From the NCBI GenBank assembly GCA_013306675.1, contig JABLUY010000109.1, forward strand, positions 1 through 64,000: 64,000 nucleotides of DNA. Direction: 5' to 3'. Position numbers and translations under genes: made by a program. The stretch is from Thraustochytrium sp. TN22 (Eukaryota > Sar > Bigyra > Thraustochytrida > Thraustochytriidae). Positions 29,229 to 39,466 of the stretch are shown here, piece by piece. Within the stretch, counting starts at the first letter, position 1, and each line of letters starts with the position of its first letter. The notes beneath the pieces were generated by a model, which did not search any database, was not told where the DNA came from, and was given only the letters and a program-made list of their open reading frames with translations.

Positions 29229-31655
29229 ATGGCGGAAAAGATGGTGGGCGACGCGCCCGCGGCGGTGCGCGAGGCGCGCCTCAAGACGATGCGCGAGAAG
29301 ATTGTGTTTCTGCGCGAGGAGGACGGCTTCGAGGTCAAGATCCCGCGGTTCAGGCTGAGAAAGGAACACGTGAACAAAGTCTTTGGCGCCGAAGTGGAGC
29401 ACGTGCATGACCTGGAGGGCAACGTGATTCTGCCGGACGACTTCATGTGGCACTGCTTGCCGCCGCCCTTCAAATACTTTGTCTACCACCGCGAGAAGCT
29501 GGAGCTGCCGCCGGACGACGCGGAGGACCCGTGGTACATCGGTGAGACGCAGGTGGTGGTGCAACGCGCGCCAGCAGGCATCACAGCGACAGAGCTGGTG
29601 GCCTGGATCAAGAAGGGTATTGAGCGCGGCGACGAGCGCTTCATGCAGGTCAAGACGGCCTTGGACGAGGTGAACGAGGAGCTCAAGCGCAACCAGGAGC
29701 GCCTGGACAACGTGCCATTCATGAAGACCATGGCGGAGTCAGACCAAGGCATGGCGCAGGAGCGGCTGCTGCTGACCAAGAAGCTCAAGCAGGCGCGGGA
29801 GGAGCTGGATGCCAGACGCGAGTCGGCGCAGGCCAAGTTTGACCGCGAGGCCAAGCGCCGCGAGATGAACGAGGTCACCGTGCAGCTGGTGCGCACGGAC
29901 GAGAAGCGCAAGGTGACCGACTGGTACGCGAACTTTGTGATGCGCCGAGAAGAGACGGCCGCAGTCAACATGGACGAGTGGCCCTCGGTGCGCGTCTTCT
30001 CCAAGATGACCAAGCACGGCGAGCCACAGGCGTTCTGGGACGACGAGCTCGAGGCCGAGGCTGAGGTGCTGCAGGACCCGGAGCTTGAGGTGAACATGCG
30101 CGGCGTCGTCCTTCGCCGCATCAAGCACGGCAAGGGCGCTTTCACCGACTGGGAACGCGGTGACGCGTACCGCGGCGAGTTCTTCGAGGGCGTGCGCCAC
30201 GGCAAGGGCGTGCTCTATGATCGCCTCGGCGTCTACCGCGGCGAGTTCCAGGACGGCCTGCGCCATGGCAAGGGCGTGCAGCACTTTGCAAATGGCGACG
30301 TCTACGAGGGCAGCTTCCGCCACGACCGCATGCACGGGTCGCGCGCCGTACTGCGCTTCGCGGATGGCTCCGTGTACGAGGGCGACTTTCAGCAGGGCTG
30401 CCCCACGGGCCAGGGCGCGTACCGCAACCCGGACACGGGCGAAAGCCTGGCGGGCGACTTCAAGGAGGGCCAGCTTGACGGGCTCGGCGCCTGCGTGCGC
30501 GCCAACGGCGAGCGCTGCGATGGCGACTTTCGTCTCGGCGCGCTGCACGGGAGCGGGTCCTGGCGCTCGCGCAAGGGTGACACCTGCGAGGGCGACTGGG
30601 AGCTCGGCGAGCCTCATGGCTACGCGCACCAGGTGCACCACAAGGGCACCGTGTACGAGGGTTTCTTCCAGGATGGCATGCGCGGGGGGCCGGGCGCGAT
30701 CATCTACGGGAATGTACACCCCTTTTTCGACCGCACCACCGGCAAGACGCACCTCAAACACGACTACACGTACCAGGGCACCTGGCTGGCGGGCCGCATC
30801 CAGGCGCGTAATGTCCACGTCACCGTCTGCGACCGTCTGGCGCCCTCCGAGAAGGAGGCGAGCACCGAGCCCGGCTACCTGCTCGAGCGACTCGATACGC
30901 TCGGCTTCACTACCAATTTCCGCTCCTGGAGGCGTTATCCGTTCTTGCACGAACTCGTATTGCGCGAGGACCGCAAGCGAAAGCGCCGCTTCGCGAGGGA
31001 CCACATGCTCGTGCGTCGCGAGAAGAAGGCCCTGCGCAAGCGCTGGCGCCGCAACCTTGCCACCTTCCGCCGCCATCGTCGCGATACCATCACTCTCTTC
31101 AAGAGGGTGGACCGCGCGCTCCGCGAGATTCGCGAGGCCGCCGCCGACGCCGACTTCGCGCAGCAGCGAGCCGGTGGCAACCAGGATGATGGCGCCCATG
31201 ATGATCAGGACAACAAAGCGGGCAAGGAGCAAGGGAGCGAGGCTGAGGGCGACGAGGACGACGAGGAGGACGAGCAGGACGACGACGATGAGGAGGACTA
31301 CGACGACGACGAGGAGAGTGAGAGTGAGAGCAGCGACGACGAAGACAGCGAGGCGGATGGGGATGGCGCCTACTACCAGGACTCTGACTGGTACTCAGAC
31401 GCCGAGGAGGAGGACGACGACCCGGTCCGCGGCCGTCGTCGACGCGCGGCGCGCAGGAGCAGCTTGGAGCTGCTCCCGCGCGGCATGGTCAAGAACCCCA
31501 TCTACCGCAACCTGCGCGTTTCTCTCGTCGACGTCTTCGAAGACCCTCCGCCTCGAGACGCTCGCACCAACATCGTCGGCCTCCGCGCCGCGCTCGAATT
31601 CTTCGCGCAGCGCGCGCACCAGCGCGACATGGACGCCCTCCTCCGCTCCAAATAA
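29229..31655 (+). CDS. MORN-repeat protein with coiled coil and acidic tail
   Basis: Single-exon protein of 808 residues. Residues 1-130 form an unrecognised conserved-looking domain (KYFVYHREKLELPPDD); about 130-260 is a helical coiled-coil region rich in Lys/Glu/Arg. About 295-525 contains eight to nine MORN repeats of 22-24 residues, for example VYRGEFQDGLRHGKGV, VYEGSFRHDRMHG and VYEGFFQDGMRGGPG. A basic helix (about 570-640) follows, then an Asp/Glu/Ser-rich acidic segment (about 655-720) and a short C-terminal domain ending DMDALLRSK. MORN proteins often bind membrane lipids or scaffold cytoskeletal and ciliary structures; the exact role is not evident. The start ATG follows GCGAA and there is no earlier in-frame ATG. 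Confidence 0.82.
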   Translation: MAEKMVGDAPAAVREARLKTMREKIVFLREEDGFEVKIPRFRLRKEHVNKVFGAEVEHVHDLEGNVILPDDFMWHCLPPPFKYFVYHREKLELPPDDAEDPWYIGETQVVVQRAPAGITATELVAWIKKGIERGDERFMQVKTALDEVNEELKRNQERLDNVPFMKTMAESDQGMAQERLLLTKKLKQAREELDARRESAQAKFDREAKRREMNEVTVQLVRTDEKRKVTDWYANFVMRREETAAVNMDEWPSVRVFSKMTKHGEPQAFWDDELEAEAEVLQDPELEVNMRGVVLRRIKHGKGAFTDWERGDAYRGEFFEGVRHGKGVLYDRLGVYRGEFQDGLRHGKGVQHFANGDVYEGSFRHDRMHGSRAVLRFADGSVYEGDFQQGCPTGQGAYRNPDTGESLAGDFKEGQLDGLGACVRANGERCDGDFRLGALHGSGSWRSRKGDTCEGDWELGEPHGYAHQVHHKGTVYEGFFQDGMRGGPGAIIYGNVHPFFDRTTGKTHLKHDYTYQGTWLAGRIQARNVHVTVCDRLAPSEKEASTEPGYLLERLDTLGFTTNFRSWRRYPFLHELVLREDRKRKRRFARDHMLVRREKKALRKRWRRNLATFRRHRRDTITLFKRVDRALREIREAAADADFAQQRAGGNQDDGAHDDQDNKAGKEQGSEAEGDEDDEEDEQDDDDEEDYDDDEESESESSDDEDSEADGDGAYYQDSDWYSDAEEEDDDPVRGRRRRAARRSSLELLPRGMVKNPIYRNLRVSLVDVFEDPPPRDARTNIVGLRAALEFFAQRAHQRDMDALLRSK

Positions 31656-32214
31656 GACCTTGCATCATTCACTCACACAGTCAAGCCCTTGCCCTCGTCC
31701 TTGCTCTCGCCCTCGCTTCAGCCCGGGAACGAGCCTGCCAGCAGTGACAGCTTGCTGCGCCAGTGTCCTTCCCAAGCTCAACGCTGCAGCCTGGCTGCAA
31801 GCACGACCGCCTTGCCGTGTCGTGCAGAGCGCACGCCGTGCGCTCGAGCTTGATCGAATTGCCCGCGAGTTCTCGCCGCGCAGGCCGCCGCTGCCGCAGA
31901 CGTGGCCAGCCTGACGTGCGGCGGCGAGCCGCGCTTCTTCGAGTTCGCCGAGTTCAGGCTGCAGTGCAGTGCCGCACCGATGACGAGATCCTGCCCTCTC
32001 TCTCTCTCTCTCTCAGGCTGCAGGCGCTTCGACTTGAACATGAAGGGCCCCGCCGGCGAGGGCGTGAAGTCGTCGTCCTGCCGGTGGCAGTGCTGGAAGC
32101 CGGGTGGCGCCCCCGGGTGGCCGCGCTCGTGGTGGTGGTGGCGGCGGCGGCCGCGAAGGCAAAGGCAAACGCGGAGCGCGGAGCGGCGGCGGCGCTCGCC
32201 GGGCGGGCGGCGCG
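31656..32214. other. intergenic region upstream of a carrier gene
   Basis: About 560 bp. It includes a TC run (31994-32014) just before a CAGG acceptor-like site, which could mark a leader intron of the carrier gene; no coding exon can be supported upstream. No RNA gene is seen. Confidence 0.45.
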
Positions 32215-32504
32215 ATGGCGGGCGGCGCGGCGGCGGGCGGCGTGGCCTCGCTGCTGGCCGCACCCGGCGGCGCGCAGGCGCGGGCGCAGCCGCTAGTGCT
32301 GCAGCACGTGCTGCAGCGCCACGAGTCCGTGTCCGCGGGCGGCGCGCAGACGCTGCCGGACGGCGTGCAGCTGCAGCAGGCCGGGCTGGCCACGAGGGCC
32401 TCGATCAGCAGGCGCCGCTCGCGGCAGACGCCCGCAGACCAGGCGCACCAGGCGCAGGAAGCCGAGAAGCCGCTGCTGCAGCAGCAGGAGCAGCAGCCGC
32501 CACT

Positions 32505-32545
<41 letters not shown>

Positions 32546-33612
32546 GCGCGGAGCACTCGCTGGCAACGCTGCAGGTGCATGCATGGGCGGGCGCGGTCGC
32601 GGGCATGATCGCGGAGACCTGCATGCACCCGCTGGACACCATCAGCACGCGGCTCAAGGTACAGGGCGTGGACGCCGCGGCTTCGTCGGCTGGGTACCAG
32701 GGCATCTTCGGGACGGCGCGGGACATGGTGGCACGCGAGGGCGTGGGTAGTCTGTTTCGCGGAGTGAGCGCCACGCTCGTGGGCGCCATCCCGTCGAGCG
32801 CCATCTATTTCGCCGTGTACGAGACCAGCAAGTTCCACGGGCTGCGCCAGGCGCAGGCGCTTTGCGCTCCCGAAGGCGGCGAGCTCTCCGAGTGGCATGA
32901 GGACGTTGTTCACCTGGGCGCCGGCGTGGCCTCAGAGCTCGGGTCCTCCTTCATCTGGGTACCCTTCGAGGTCATCAAGTCGCGCCTCCAGATTGCCTCA
33001 CCCGGCTACACGGGGGCCGTGAGCGGGCTTGCGCAAATTGCCCGGCAAGAGGGCCTCTCCGGCCTCTTTGCGGGCTACCGCGCCTGCCTGCTGCTCGACT
33101 GCACGGCGTCGGGTCTGCAGTTCCTCTTTTATGAGCGCATTCGCCGCGAGTTCAAGCGCAGGCGCGAAGACCGCCAGGCCGCGCAGACCGCTGCCAGCGG
33201 CCCGCAGCACGGCCACTTCGAGCCCTTCCTTAGCTGGCCGCTCGTTGGCGCCTTTGAGCGTGCGGAGACCGAGGCGCTTCGCGAGACGGTACAGGAAACG
33301 GCCGAGGACCTCGTCGCCGGCGCCTGCTCCGGCGGCCTGGCGGCCTTTCTCAGCAACCCGCTCGACGTGGTCTCTGTGCGCCTCATGACGCAGCGCGAGG
33401 ACCCGGCCGCGATCATGAACCGCCGCTTCCACTACAAGGGCACCCTGGACTGCCTCTTCTCGGTCGCGCGCCACGAAGGTGTGCGCGGGCTTTGGAGCGG
33501 CTCACTCGCACGCACGCTCTCCATCTTGCCGCTCAGCGCCATTCAGTTTGCCATTTACGAGCGCATGAAGGGCGTTCTGGGCGCCGACCTCCCGGACATG
33601 CCCGACATCTGA
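32215..33612 (+). CDS. mitochondrial carrier family protein with polyGln extension
   Basis: Member of the SLC25 inner-membrane carriers, 465 residues against about 300 for a standard carrier. Residues 1-118 are a hydrophilic extension ending in a run of about 13 Gln. Three carrier repeats follow with signature motifs HPLDTISTRL, VPFEVIKSRL and NPLDVVSVRL, each with the proline-x-acid-x-x-basic pattern, and the matching even-helix segments (GSLFRGVSATL, GLFAGYRACL, GLWSGSLARTL). An 80-residue insert separates repeats 2 and 3. The closest resemblance by eye is the SAM carrier/mitoferrin group, but contact residues do not settle the substrate. The start is the first ATG that gives the full frame (32215); more upstream frame is open but is Gly/Arg-rich and has no convincing start. 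Confidence 0.82.
32508..32547 (+). repeat. CAG trinucleotide tract (polyGln)
   Basis: Uninterrupted run of about 13 CAG codons inside the carrier gene, encoding Gln. Similar CAG/CTG tracts occur in TRAPPC13 (28078-28125) and both zinc-finger genes. Confidence 0.9.
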
Positions 33613-33739
33613 ACCTGCCTGAATCTTTCAACCGCTGACATTGTCTTTGCTAGTCGCGCCGCGCCGCGCCGCGTCGCGTGTATCATCAGACCACAAAAAG
33701 AGACATTTCATTTACTTGATCTATCTCAAGTTGTCCCTT

Positions 33740-36700
33740 TCACTCGCTGGCGTCGTCCGCCACCGTCATGGCGCGGTCCACGCCACTGCTGACACGGCAC
33801 GGTGTCGACACAACAGCGCCGCGGCCAGCCGGCGCCGCCGGAAGCGCTTCGGCCAACGCGGACTTGCGGCTCTCGCTCTGTCGGTGGGCCGCAGCCGCGA
33901 TCGTGGTGGCCGACAGCACGACCTCGCGCCCCCGACTCTGCTTGTACACGTGATAGAGCGCCTTGAGATACGAGAGGCGGTCCGAGGACGCCGAAGTGCG
34001 CGCCCATTCCTCACTGCGCGGGTGCGGGTCGGCCATGACGCAGTGGTCGAGAAGCACGCGAAAGTGAGAGACGCGATGCGAGAGCGCGTAGAGGTGGCTG
34101 ATCTTGTTCATGCCGTAACCTGTGAAGCGCTCGTCGTAAAGCGGGACGTCCTGCAGGCGTGCGATCACGTACGGCTCGTAGCAGTCCTCATACGCCACCT
34201 CGTACGAAGGGCGCAGATAGTGCTCAGTGGCGCCTGCCCATCGCGCAAAGTCTGTCGGCCCATGGCCCTTGGGAAAGGCATCTACGTGAAAGCCGACGGC
34301 GCGGCCATCGGCGAAGCGCGCGCGCACGTCGGCCGCATCCAGGCAGGCATATGGGCCGCTTGGGAGCGCCTCGCCGGCGCTTTCAAAGGCCGGCACGACA
34401 AAGGCCGTGTCGCCGGCCTCTGTCACTACATTCCGCAGGTCGACATCGTCGCGCAAGCGGTCCGCCAGCATGTGGTCGACCATGAAGTCGACGTCAAGGA
34501 GAAAGACGTGCGTGGCGACCGGCGCGAAGCCCGCTTGCGCCTCGAGCAACGCCACGTTGCGCAGCATGTTGATCGGGTACCATTTCTGCGGCTTGCTCGG
34601 GAAGACGAGCGTGAGGCGAAGCTGCAGCCGAGGCTGGTCCGCTGCGAGCGCGGCGCAACGCGCCTCGAGGTCCGCCGCGAGCTGGACTGCGGCGTCGGCA
34701 TCGTCCGGGGCGAGGATGGCAGCGCTGAGCGCTCCATTCCAGGATCGCGCGAGGCGCTCAAAGCGCAGCCAGCGGTCCGCGCTCAGCTGCGTGCACAGCA
34801 CGCACCAGTCACGGCCAGCATCTGCGAGCCCTTTCGCAGGCCACAGGACCCGGCTCTTGTACGAGTTGGGCGGCCGCCAAAAGATGCCCTGGTCCAGGAA
34901 GCTGCGCACCTTGTTGCGCTCGCGCTCTTGCAGCATGCGCTTCTCGAAGGCGGTCTGGAACTCGCGCTGCTCCTCGCACCACTTGTCGTAGCTCGTGCGA
35001 AGCGCGATGAGGTCCTGCGCCGCCGAGCAAGAAAAGGCCTTGAGGGCAAAGTCTACAGTATCCTCCGTGACCGCGTGCAGGAGCGGGCCGCGGGCGCCGC
35101 TGCGCAGGCGTGGTGCACGTGGGGGTGCCCGGAAGTCGCCGTCGCGCCTGTCCGGGCCGGCACCCGCGTACATGTCAACATCCTCCATGTCGGCGTCCAA
35201 ATCATCGCCATCGTCGGCCTCGTTCACGTCCAGGTCCAGTTCGGCAGCATCCAGGTCGGGCACGTCAACGGCGCCATCGAGCGCGGCAACTGCCTCGTCC
35301 ATGGCACCAGGACCCCAGGTGGCGGCGTTCTCCTGCATCATGTCGCTGACCTCGCGACCTTGGTCGATGAGCTCGGTCATCTGCGCTTGGACCGAAGGGT
35401 CCAGATGAGCGGCCTGGGTCGTTAAGAAATCCAAGTTCTCGGCCAGGAAGGCCGCAGCGCCAAGCGCCAAGATGGCGGCCATGGCGGCCTCGGCATTCGC
35501 GTTGCCGGCGTTGGTCGACGTAGGCGCTGCGGGCCTGCTGGCGTGGTCGTGGCTGGCGTCATCGTCATCATCGTCATCATCGTCGGACTTCCTGCGGACG
35601 GGGTGGTACACGTCGTGGGGATGAAGGTACACGTTGTGGGAACGCAGTCCAGGATGAATGGATCGTCCGTCACGCATAAAATTGCGCGTGCCCAACGGAA
35701 GCCCGGTGATGGGGTCGAGGTAGCCCTGACGAAGCGGGTTGCCGCGGCGACCACTGCGGGTGCCGCGCTGGGCAGACTTGGCCACGAGAGCACCCATGCG
35801 TTTGAGGAGGCGCGACTCCTTTGCGGCTACCTTGGCGAGGACGCGCTCCTGGACCTTTGTGCGCTGAATGTCCTGCTTGGGCGCGAACTTGTCGCCCCAG
35901 CCCTGCGCGTTGGCCGCCGTGCAGTCAAGAATCTCCTGCAAGATGACCTGAATTTTGGACGTCATCTTCACCGCCTCGCGCCGCAGCTGCTTGCCGTACT
36001 TGATGACCTCCACGCTTATCCACTTTCTTGAAGTGTCGTAGGTCCCCTTGATGTGAGACTTGCCCACCCAGTAGATCTTGTCGCCCATTTCGTCCATCCA
36101 TCGAAGCTTCTGGAAGAGGCGCGCCACGTCCATGGCCGGGTACGGAAAGGCGGCCAGCTTCTTGTTGCCATAGAGCGCGCCGCGGATGGCCTTCCAGCCG
36201 ACCAGGCCCACGTGGTTATCGTCCATGGCGAGCGACACGATGGACCGGTTCTGCCGCAACGCGCGGCCCAGCGCCTCAGCGCCGCGGTCGCCGATGTGGT
36301 TGCCCGTGATGTCCAGAAAGAGCAGCGTCGTGCTCGGGGCGACGCCTTGCTCGAAGAAGTGAGCGGCCATCGGCCCGAGGCGCCAGTTGCGCAGACTCAG
36401 GTGCCACAGACCGATCGCCCTTCGCAGCATGTCTGCGGCGGCCTGCGCGAGCTCGCGCTCCGACGCGCTGTCGAGGACCACTGCATCGCTCTCCGACCGG
36501 GACCACGGTTCAATCTGCTCCAGGATTGCCTTCGGCACCGGAGCTACCCCAGCTCCCCAAATGCTATAAACGTACTCTGGCGTGTACAGGCACGGATGCA
36601 TACGCGGATAGGCCTGTGTGTGCGGGTAGTCTGTGGACTTCACCGCGAGCTGGTGGAGCGAGTTGGTTGCGTCCAGGTCGAGGCTCACCACCGCCTCGCC

Positions 36701-38494
36701 AGTCACGTCCAGTGCCTGGAGCACGCCCAGCTGTGCAGCGCGGGTCCATGTCAGGTTGTTGGCCAGGAGCGCGAAGCCGACTGGGATGGAGGGGAGGGCT
36801 CGCGCCTCCAGGACGCTCGTCAGCGCTTCGTTGGCGTCCACCTGGAGCGCGATGGTGGCCTGCGCCATGAGTGCTTCGGTCCACTGAATCGCCGGGACCA
36901 GCCGCCGCGTTGCCGCGAACTTCTTCTTGCGCAGGGCCATGGCGGTCTCGTCTCCCTGGATGAGCGCGCTGGCGATGAAAGCCAGCTGAGCGCCATCCAA
37001 GCCAGTGTTGGCCAGGCCGAGGCTGACGAGCGAGGCGAGCCGTGCCGTGATGAAGTCCACCAGGACGCCGACCATGCCCTCGCCCGGGGCCGTGAAGAGG
37101 TTCGGGGTGTTGCCGAGGTCCAGTGTGGCCAGCGGGCTGATGGGTAGCGTCCGCAGAAGGTCCTCCACCAGGCCCTGTGCTGCGAGCTCCTGCAAGGCGC
37201 CGCGAAGTTTCAATTTGCGTAGCGAGCTGCAGCCCGCGAGAGACGCGTTGGCGGCCTCAAAGCTGGACGTCGGGATCGGGGACCCGCTCAAGTCCAGCTC
37301 CTGCAGCATGCCCAGGTACGGCAGTGGCAGAGGCCGCGTGGCGTCCAGGGACCCCAGGTAGTCGCCGTTGAAGACCGCGAATAGCCAGGCCGCGGTGTCT
37401 TGGCTCATGCTGCGCAGCCGAAGCCCCACGGGCGACGCGAAGAAGAAGGCGCGCTGCATCGCGAGGGCAAGACCTTGGTCTGCGCCCGCGTCACACTCGT
37501 CCAACGCGAACCGTACGCCGAAGCTCGGCCGCGGGTTCCTGAGCAGGGCCTCCGCGATGCTGCCCCAGAGCGCGGGCGCTGCCGTCACCCTTTCCATGAA
37601 CAGCGCCTCCATGGACACGTTCCAGCACAGGAGATCCAGCAACGCGCTGCAAAAGTCTGCATTCGCCTCTAGCAGTGCCGCGTCAGTCCCCACAATGCTC
37701 AGCTTCCTGAGCGACGGCTCGTACGTGGCGGCCATGGCAATCGCCGTTAGCGCCTGAAGCGCTTCCTTGGGACTGGGCTTCCATTTCGTTGCGCCCCCAA
37801 GCGCCATGCTCGGGTCGAGTCGCAGCTTGAACGTCCCGGCGCCCGCCATGTCCTGCTCCACCGGCACGAGACCGCCCTGCAAGACGTTGCGCGCCAGCTC
37901 GCCCGTGCCGGAGACCAGGTTGGCGAAGACGCGAAAGAGCGAGCGCAAGGGCGCCTCCTCGGTGATGGGCACGCCCATGGCAACCATCTCGCCGCCCCCC
38001 TCGACCTCGGGCGGCACCGAGACCATCTCAGGGAGCCCGTAGCACGCCGTGGCGAAGCCCGCCAGCACAGCCTGGGCGAACTTCTCCGGGTCAGACACCA
38101 GCAGCTCCTGCGTCGAGTCATCCGCAAGGGTGACGCGCACGCGGTAGCCCGCAACGGCGTTGCCCGGCACACTCGGGTCCGCCAGCGCCAGCTTGACCAC
38201 CTCCATCAACGGCGCGCTCCATGTCACCTTAAACTTGCTCGTCCACGACCCCTTGAATAGGTACACGCGGTACTTGTTCACCACCACGATGGACTTCCCC
38301 TTGCTCGGCTGCTTCAGCCCCCCCTTGGCGCCGCTCGCCCTGCGCGCCGCGCCTCCAAAGCCCACCGACATGTACAGCACATCCGCATCATCCTCTGCTC
38401 GTGCGCCCAGCACCGCTTCCACCTTGCCCTCGCGGTCGCTCGACACCTCGCTCTTCGCCAGCGCCTTGCGCTGCGAGCTCGCGCTCGTGCCCAT
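33740..38494 (-). CDS. CARMIL-like LRR protein fused to a GT49 glycosyltransferase
   Basis: Single uninterrupted frame of 1584 residues. It opens MGTSASS, a classical N-myristoylation signal (Gly2, Ser6). Residues about 60-155 look like the PH-type domain of CARMIL proteins (KSIVVVNKYRVYLFKG); about 230-800 is an irregular leucine-rich-repeat solenoid (LGMLQELDLSGSPIPTSSF, LLFLDITGNHIGDRGAEALG). About 800-1150 is a linker with a basic helix, an Asp run, a short hydrophobic stretch (AMAAILALGAAAFLAEN, near 1000) and acidic segments. About 1170-1540 matches GT49 (LARGE/B4GAT1): LTLVFPSKPQKWYPINMLRN, the DVD motif at 1334-1336 in FLLDVDFMVDH, DCYEPYVI and FTGYGMNKISHLYAL. GT49 enzymes transfer GlcA/GlcNAc in the Golgi. 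If the hydrophobic stretch is a membrane anchor, topology would be type II with a cytosolic LRR half; this is inference. The reading frame shows no break between the halves. Confidence 0.82.
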   Translation of the reverse strand: MGTSASSQRKALAKSEVSSDREGKVEAVLGARAEDDADVLYMSVGFGGAARRASGAKGGLKQPSKGKSIVVVNKYRVYLFKGSWTSKFKVTWSAPLMEVVKLALADPSVPGNAVAGYRVRVTLADDSTQELLVSDPEKFAQAVLAGFATACYGLPEMVSVPPEVEGGGEMVAMGVPITEEAPLRSLFRVFANLVSGTGELARNVLQGGLVPVEQDMAGAGTFKLRLDPSMALGGATKWKPSPKEALQALTAIAMAATYEPSLRKLSIVGTDAALLEANADFCSALLDLLCWNVSMEALFMERVTAAPALWGSIAEALLRNPRPSFGVRFALDECDAGADQGLALAMQRAFFFASPVGLRLRSMSQDTAAWLFAVFNGDYLGSLDATRPLPLPYLGMLQELDLSGSPIPTSSFEAANASLAGCSSLRKLKLRGALQELAAQGLVEDLLRTLPISPLATLDLGNTPNLFTAPGEGMVGVLVDFITARLASLVSLGLANTGLDGAQLAFIASALIQGDETAMALRKKKFAATRRLVPAIQWTEALMAQATIALQVDANEALTSVLEARALPSIPVGFALLANNLTWTRAAQLGVLQALDVTGEAVVSLDLDATNSLHQLAVKSTDYPHTQAYPRMHPCLYTPEYVYSIWGAGVAPVPKAILEQIEPWSRSESDAVVLDSASERELAQAAADMLRRAIGLWHLSLRNWRLGPMAAHFFEQGVAPSTTLLFLDITGNHIGDRGAEALGRALRQNRSIVSLAMDDNHVGLVGWKAIRGALYGNKKLAAFPYPAMDVARLFQKLRWMDEMGDKIYWVGKSHIKGTYDTSRKWISVEVIKYGKQLRREAVKMTSKIQVILQEILDCTAANAQGWGDKFAPKQDIQRTKVQERVLAKVAAKESRLLKRMGALVAKSAQRGTRSGRRGNPLRQGYLDPITGLPLGTRNFMRDGRSIHPGLRSHNVYLHPHDVYHPVRRKSDDDDDDDDDASHDHASRPAAPTSTNAGNANAEAAMAAILALGAAAFLAENLDFLTTQAAHLDPSVQAQMTELIDQGREVSDMMQENAATWGPGAMDEAVAALDGAVDVPDLDAAELDLDVNEADDGDDLDADMEDVDMYAGAGPDRRDGDFRAPPRAPRLRSGARGPLLHAVTEDTVDFALKAFSCSAAQDLIALRTSYDKWCEEQREFQTAFEKRMLQERERNKVRSFLDQGIFWRPPNSYKSRVLWPAKGLADAGRDWCVLCTQLSADRWLRFERLARSWNGALSAAILAPDDADAAVQLAADLEARCAALAADQPRLQLRLTLVFPSKPQKWYPINMLRNVALLEAQAGFAPVATHVFLLDVDFMVDHMLADRLRDDVDLRNVVTEAGDTAFVVPAFESAGEALPSGPYACLDAADVRARFADGRAVGFHVDAFPKGHGPTDFARWAGATEHYLRPSYEVAYEDCYEPYVIARLQDVPLYDERFTGYGMNKISHLYALSHRVSHFRVLLDHCVMADPHPRSEEWARTSASSDRLSYLKALYHVYKQSRGREVVLSATTIAAAAHRQSESRKSALAEALPAAPAGRGAVVSTPCRVSSGVDRAMTVADDASE

Positions 38495-39466
38495 CAGGCC
38501 GCGCCTCGCGTCAACTACACGCGCTACACGCGCCACACGCAAGAGGTTCTTGATTTGCACTCGGCCTTGATGCGCGGCCTGTACCTGGCTCAGTGGGTGG
38601 GTGGGGTACCATTTTTGCCATCCCGCGCTCGCGTGTGAAGGGTGGGGTTACCATTTCTGCCATCCCGCGCTCGCGGCGCGCTTGGCAGTCTGCAGTCACA
38701 GCCAGTCACAGTGGCCAGGGTCGGGGAAGGCTCGCCGCCGTCGCCGGCGACGCCGGGCGCAAGTGATCGATGGAGCCTCCGTGACTCAAATCACGGCACG
38801 AGGGCGGCGTCTCAGTGCGTCACGCCGCTGCTGGCTCCGAGTCACTGGCCACAGTGAAGTCCGAGTCCTTGCAGCAGATTCGGAGGAAGCAGCGAAAGAA
38901 CAGCCAGCCAGAAAGCAGCGTCCTCATCAGGCGGGAAGACCGACTCGGCCGGGAGTGGCCGGGAACTGCCAGTGATGTCTGTAGCTATGCCCGCCTATGC
39001 CCACACTGCAGCGTCCGTCGTGCACTTGCACTGGCATCTCCTTAGGCTTCCTTACAGTTAGTTTCGCGTCGTTCCGCCATGCGACCCGCCAGGCCGGCAC
39101 GCGCAGCCACGCGTAGCCACGCCAGTCCAAGCGATCGCTGCTGACAGCGAGTCGACGAAGTGAAGTTGAACATGATGCGAAGTTGAACATGGTGAAGGAA
39201 TCTACAACGGACTGCGCCACCGCGGTCTAAGTTAGCAAGGCTCTTCCCGTCGACGACAGCGCTGTCGCGCGCCGCCTGCCTGCCGCGCAGTAAGTTATAG
39301 TTCGTTGCGCCAAGACTCAGCCTGCACGACACTGGCCGCAATCACTCTCAGTACTGTGTCTTCAAACCTATTACAGAGGCCATCCTCTCTCACAATCAAA
39401 GCTCATCACACACAGGGAGGGCGGCGCGAGGAGTGAGGAGTGTAGTGGTGTGTACGACTTCAAGTG
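38495..39466. other. intergenic region with a short direct repeat
   Basis: About 970 bp. Contains a direct repeat of about 33 bp: 38601-38633 and 38643-38675 share TACCATTT.TGCCATCCCGC. CACTGG/CAGTGAC words cluster near 38690-38715 and 38840-38865. No gene or RNA is recognised. Confidence 0.5.
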
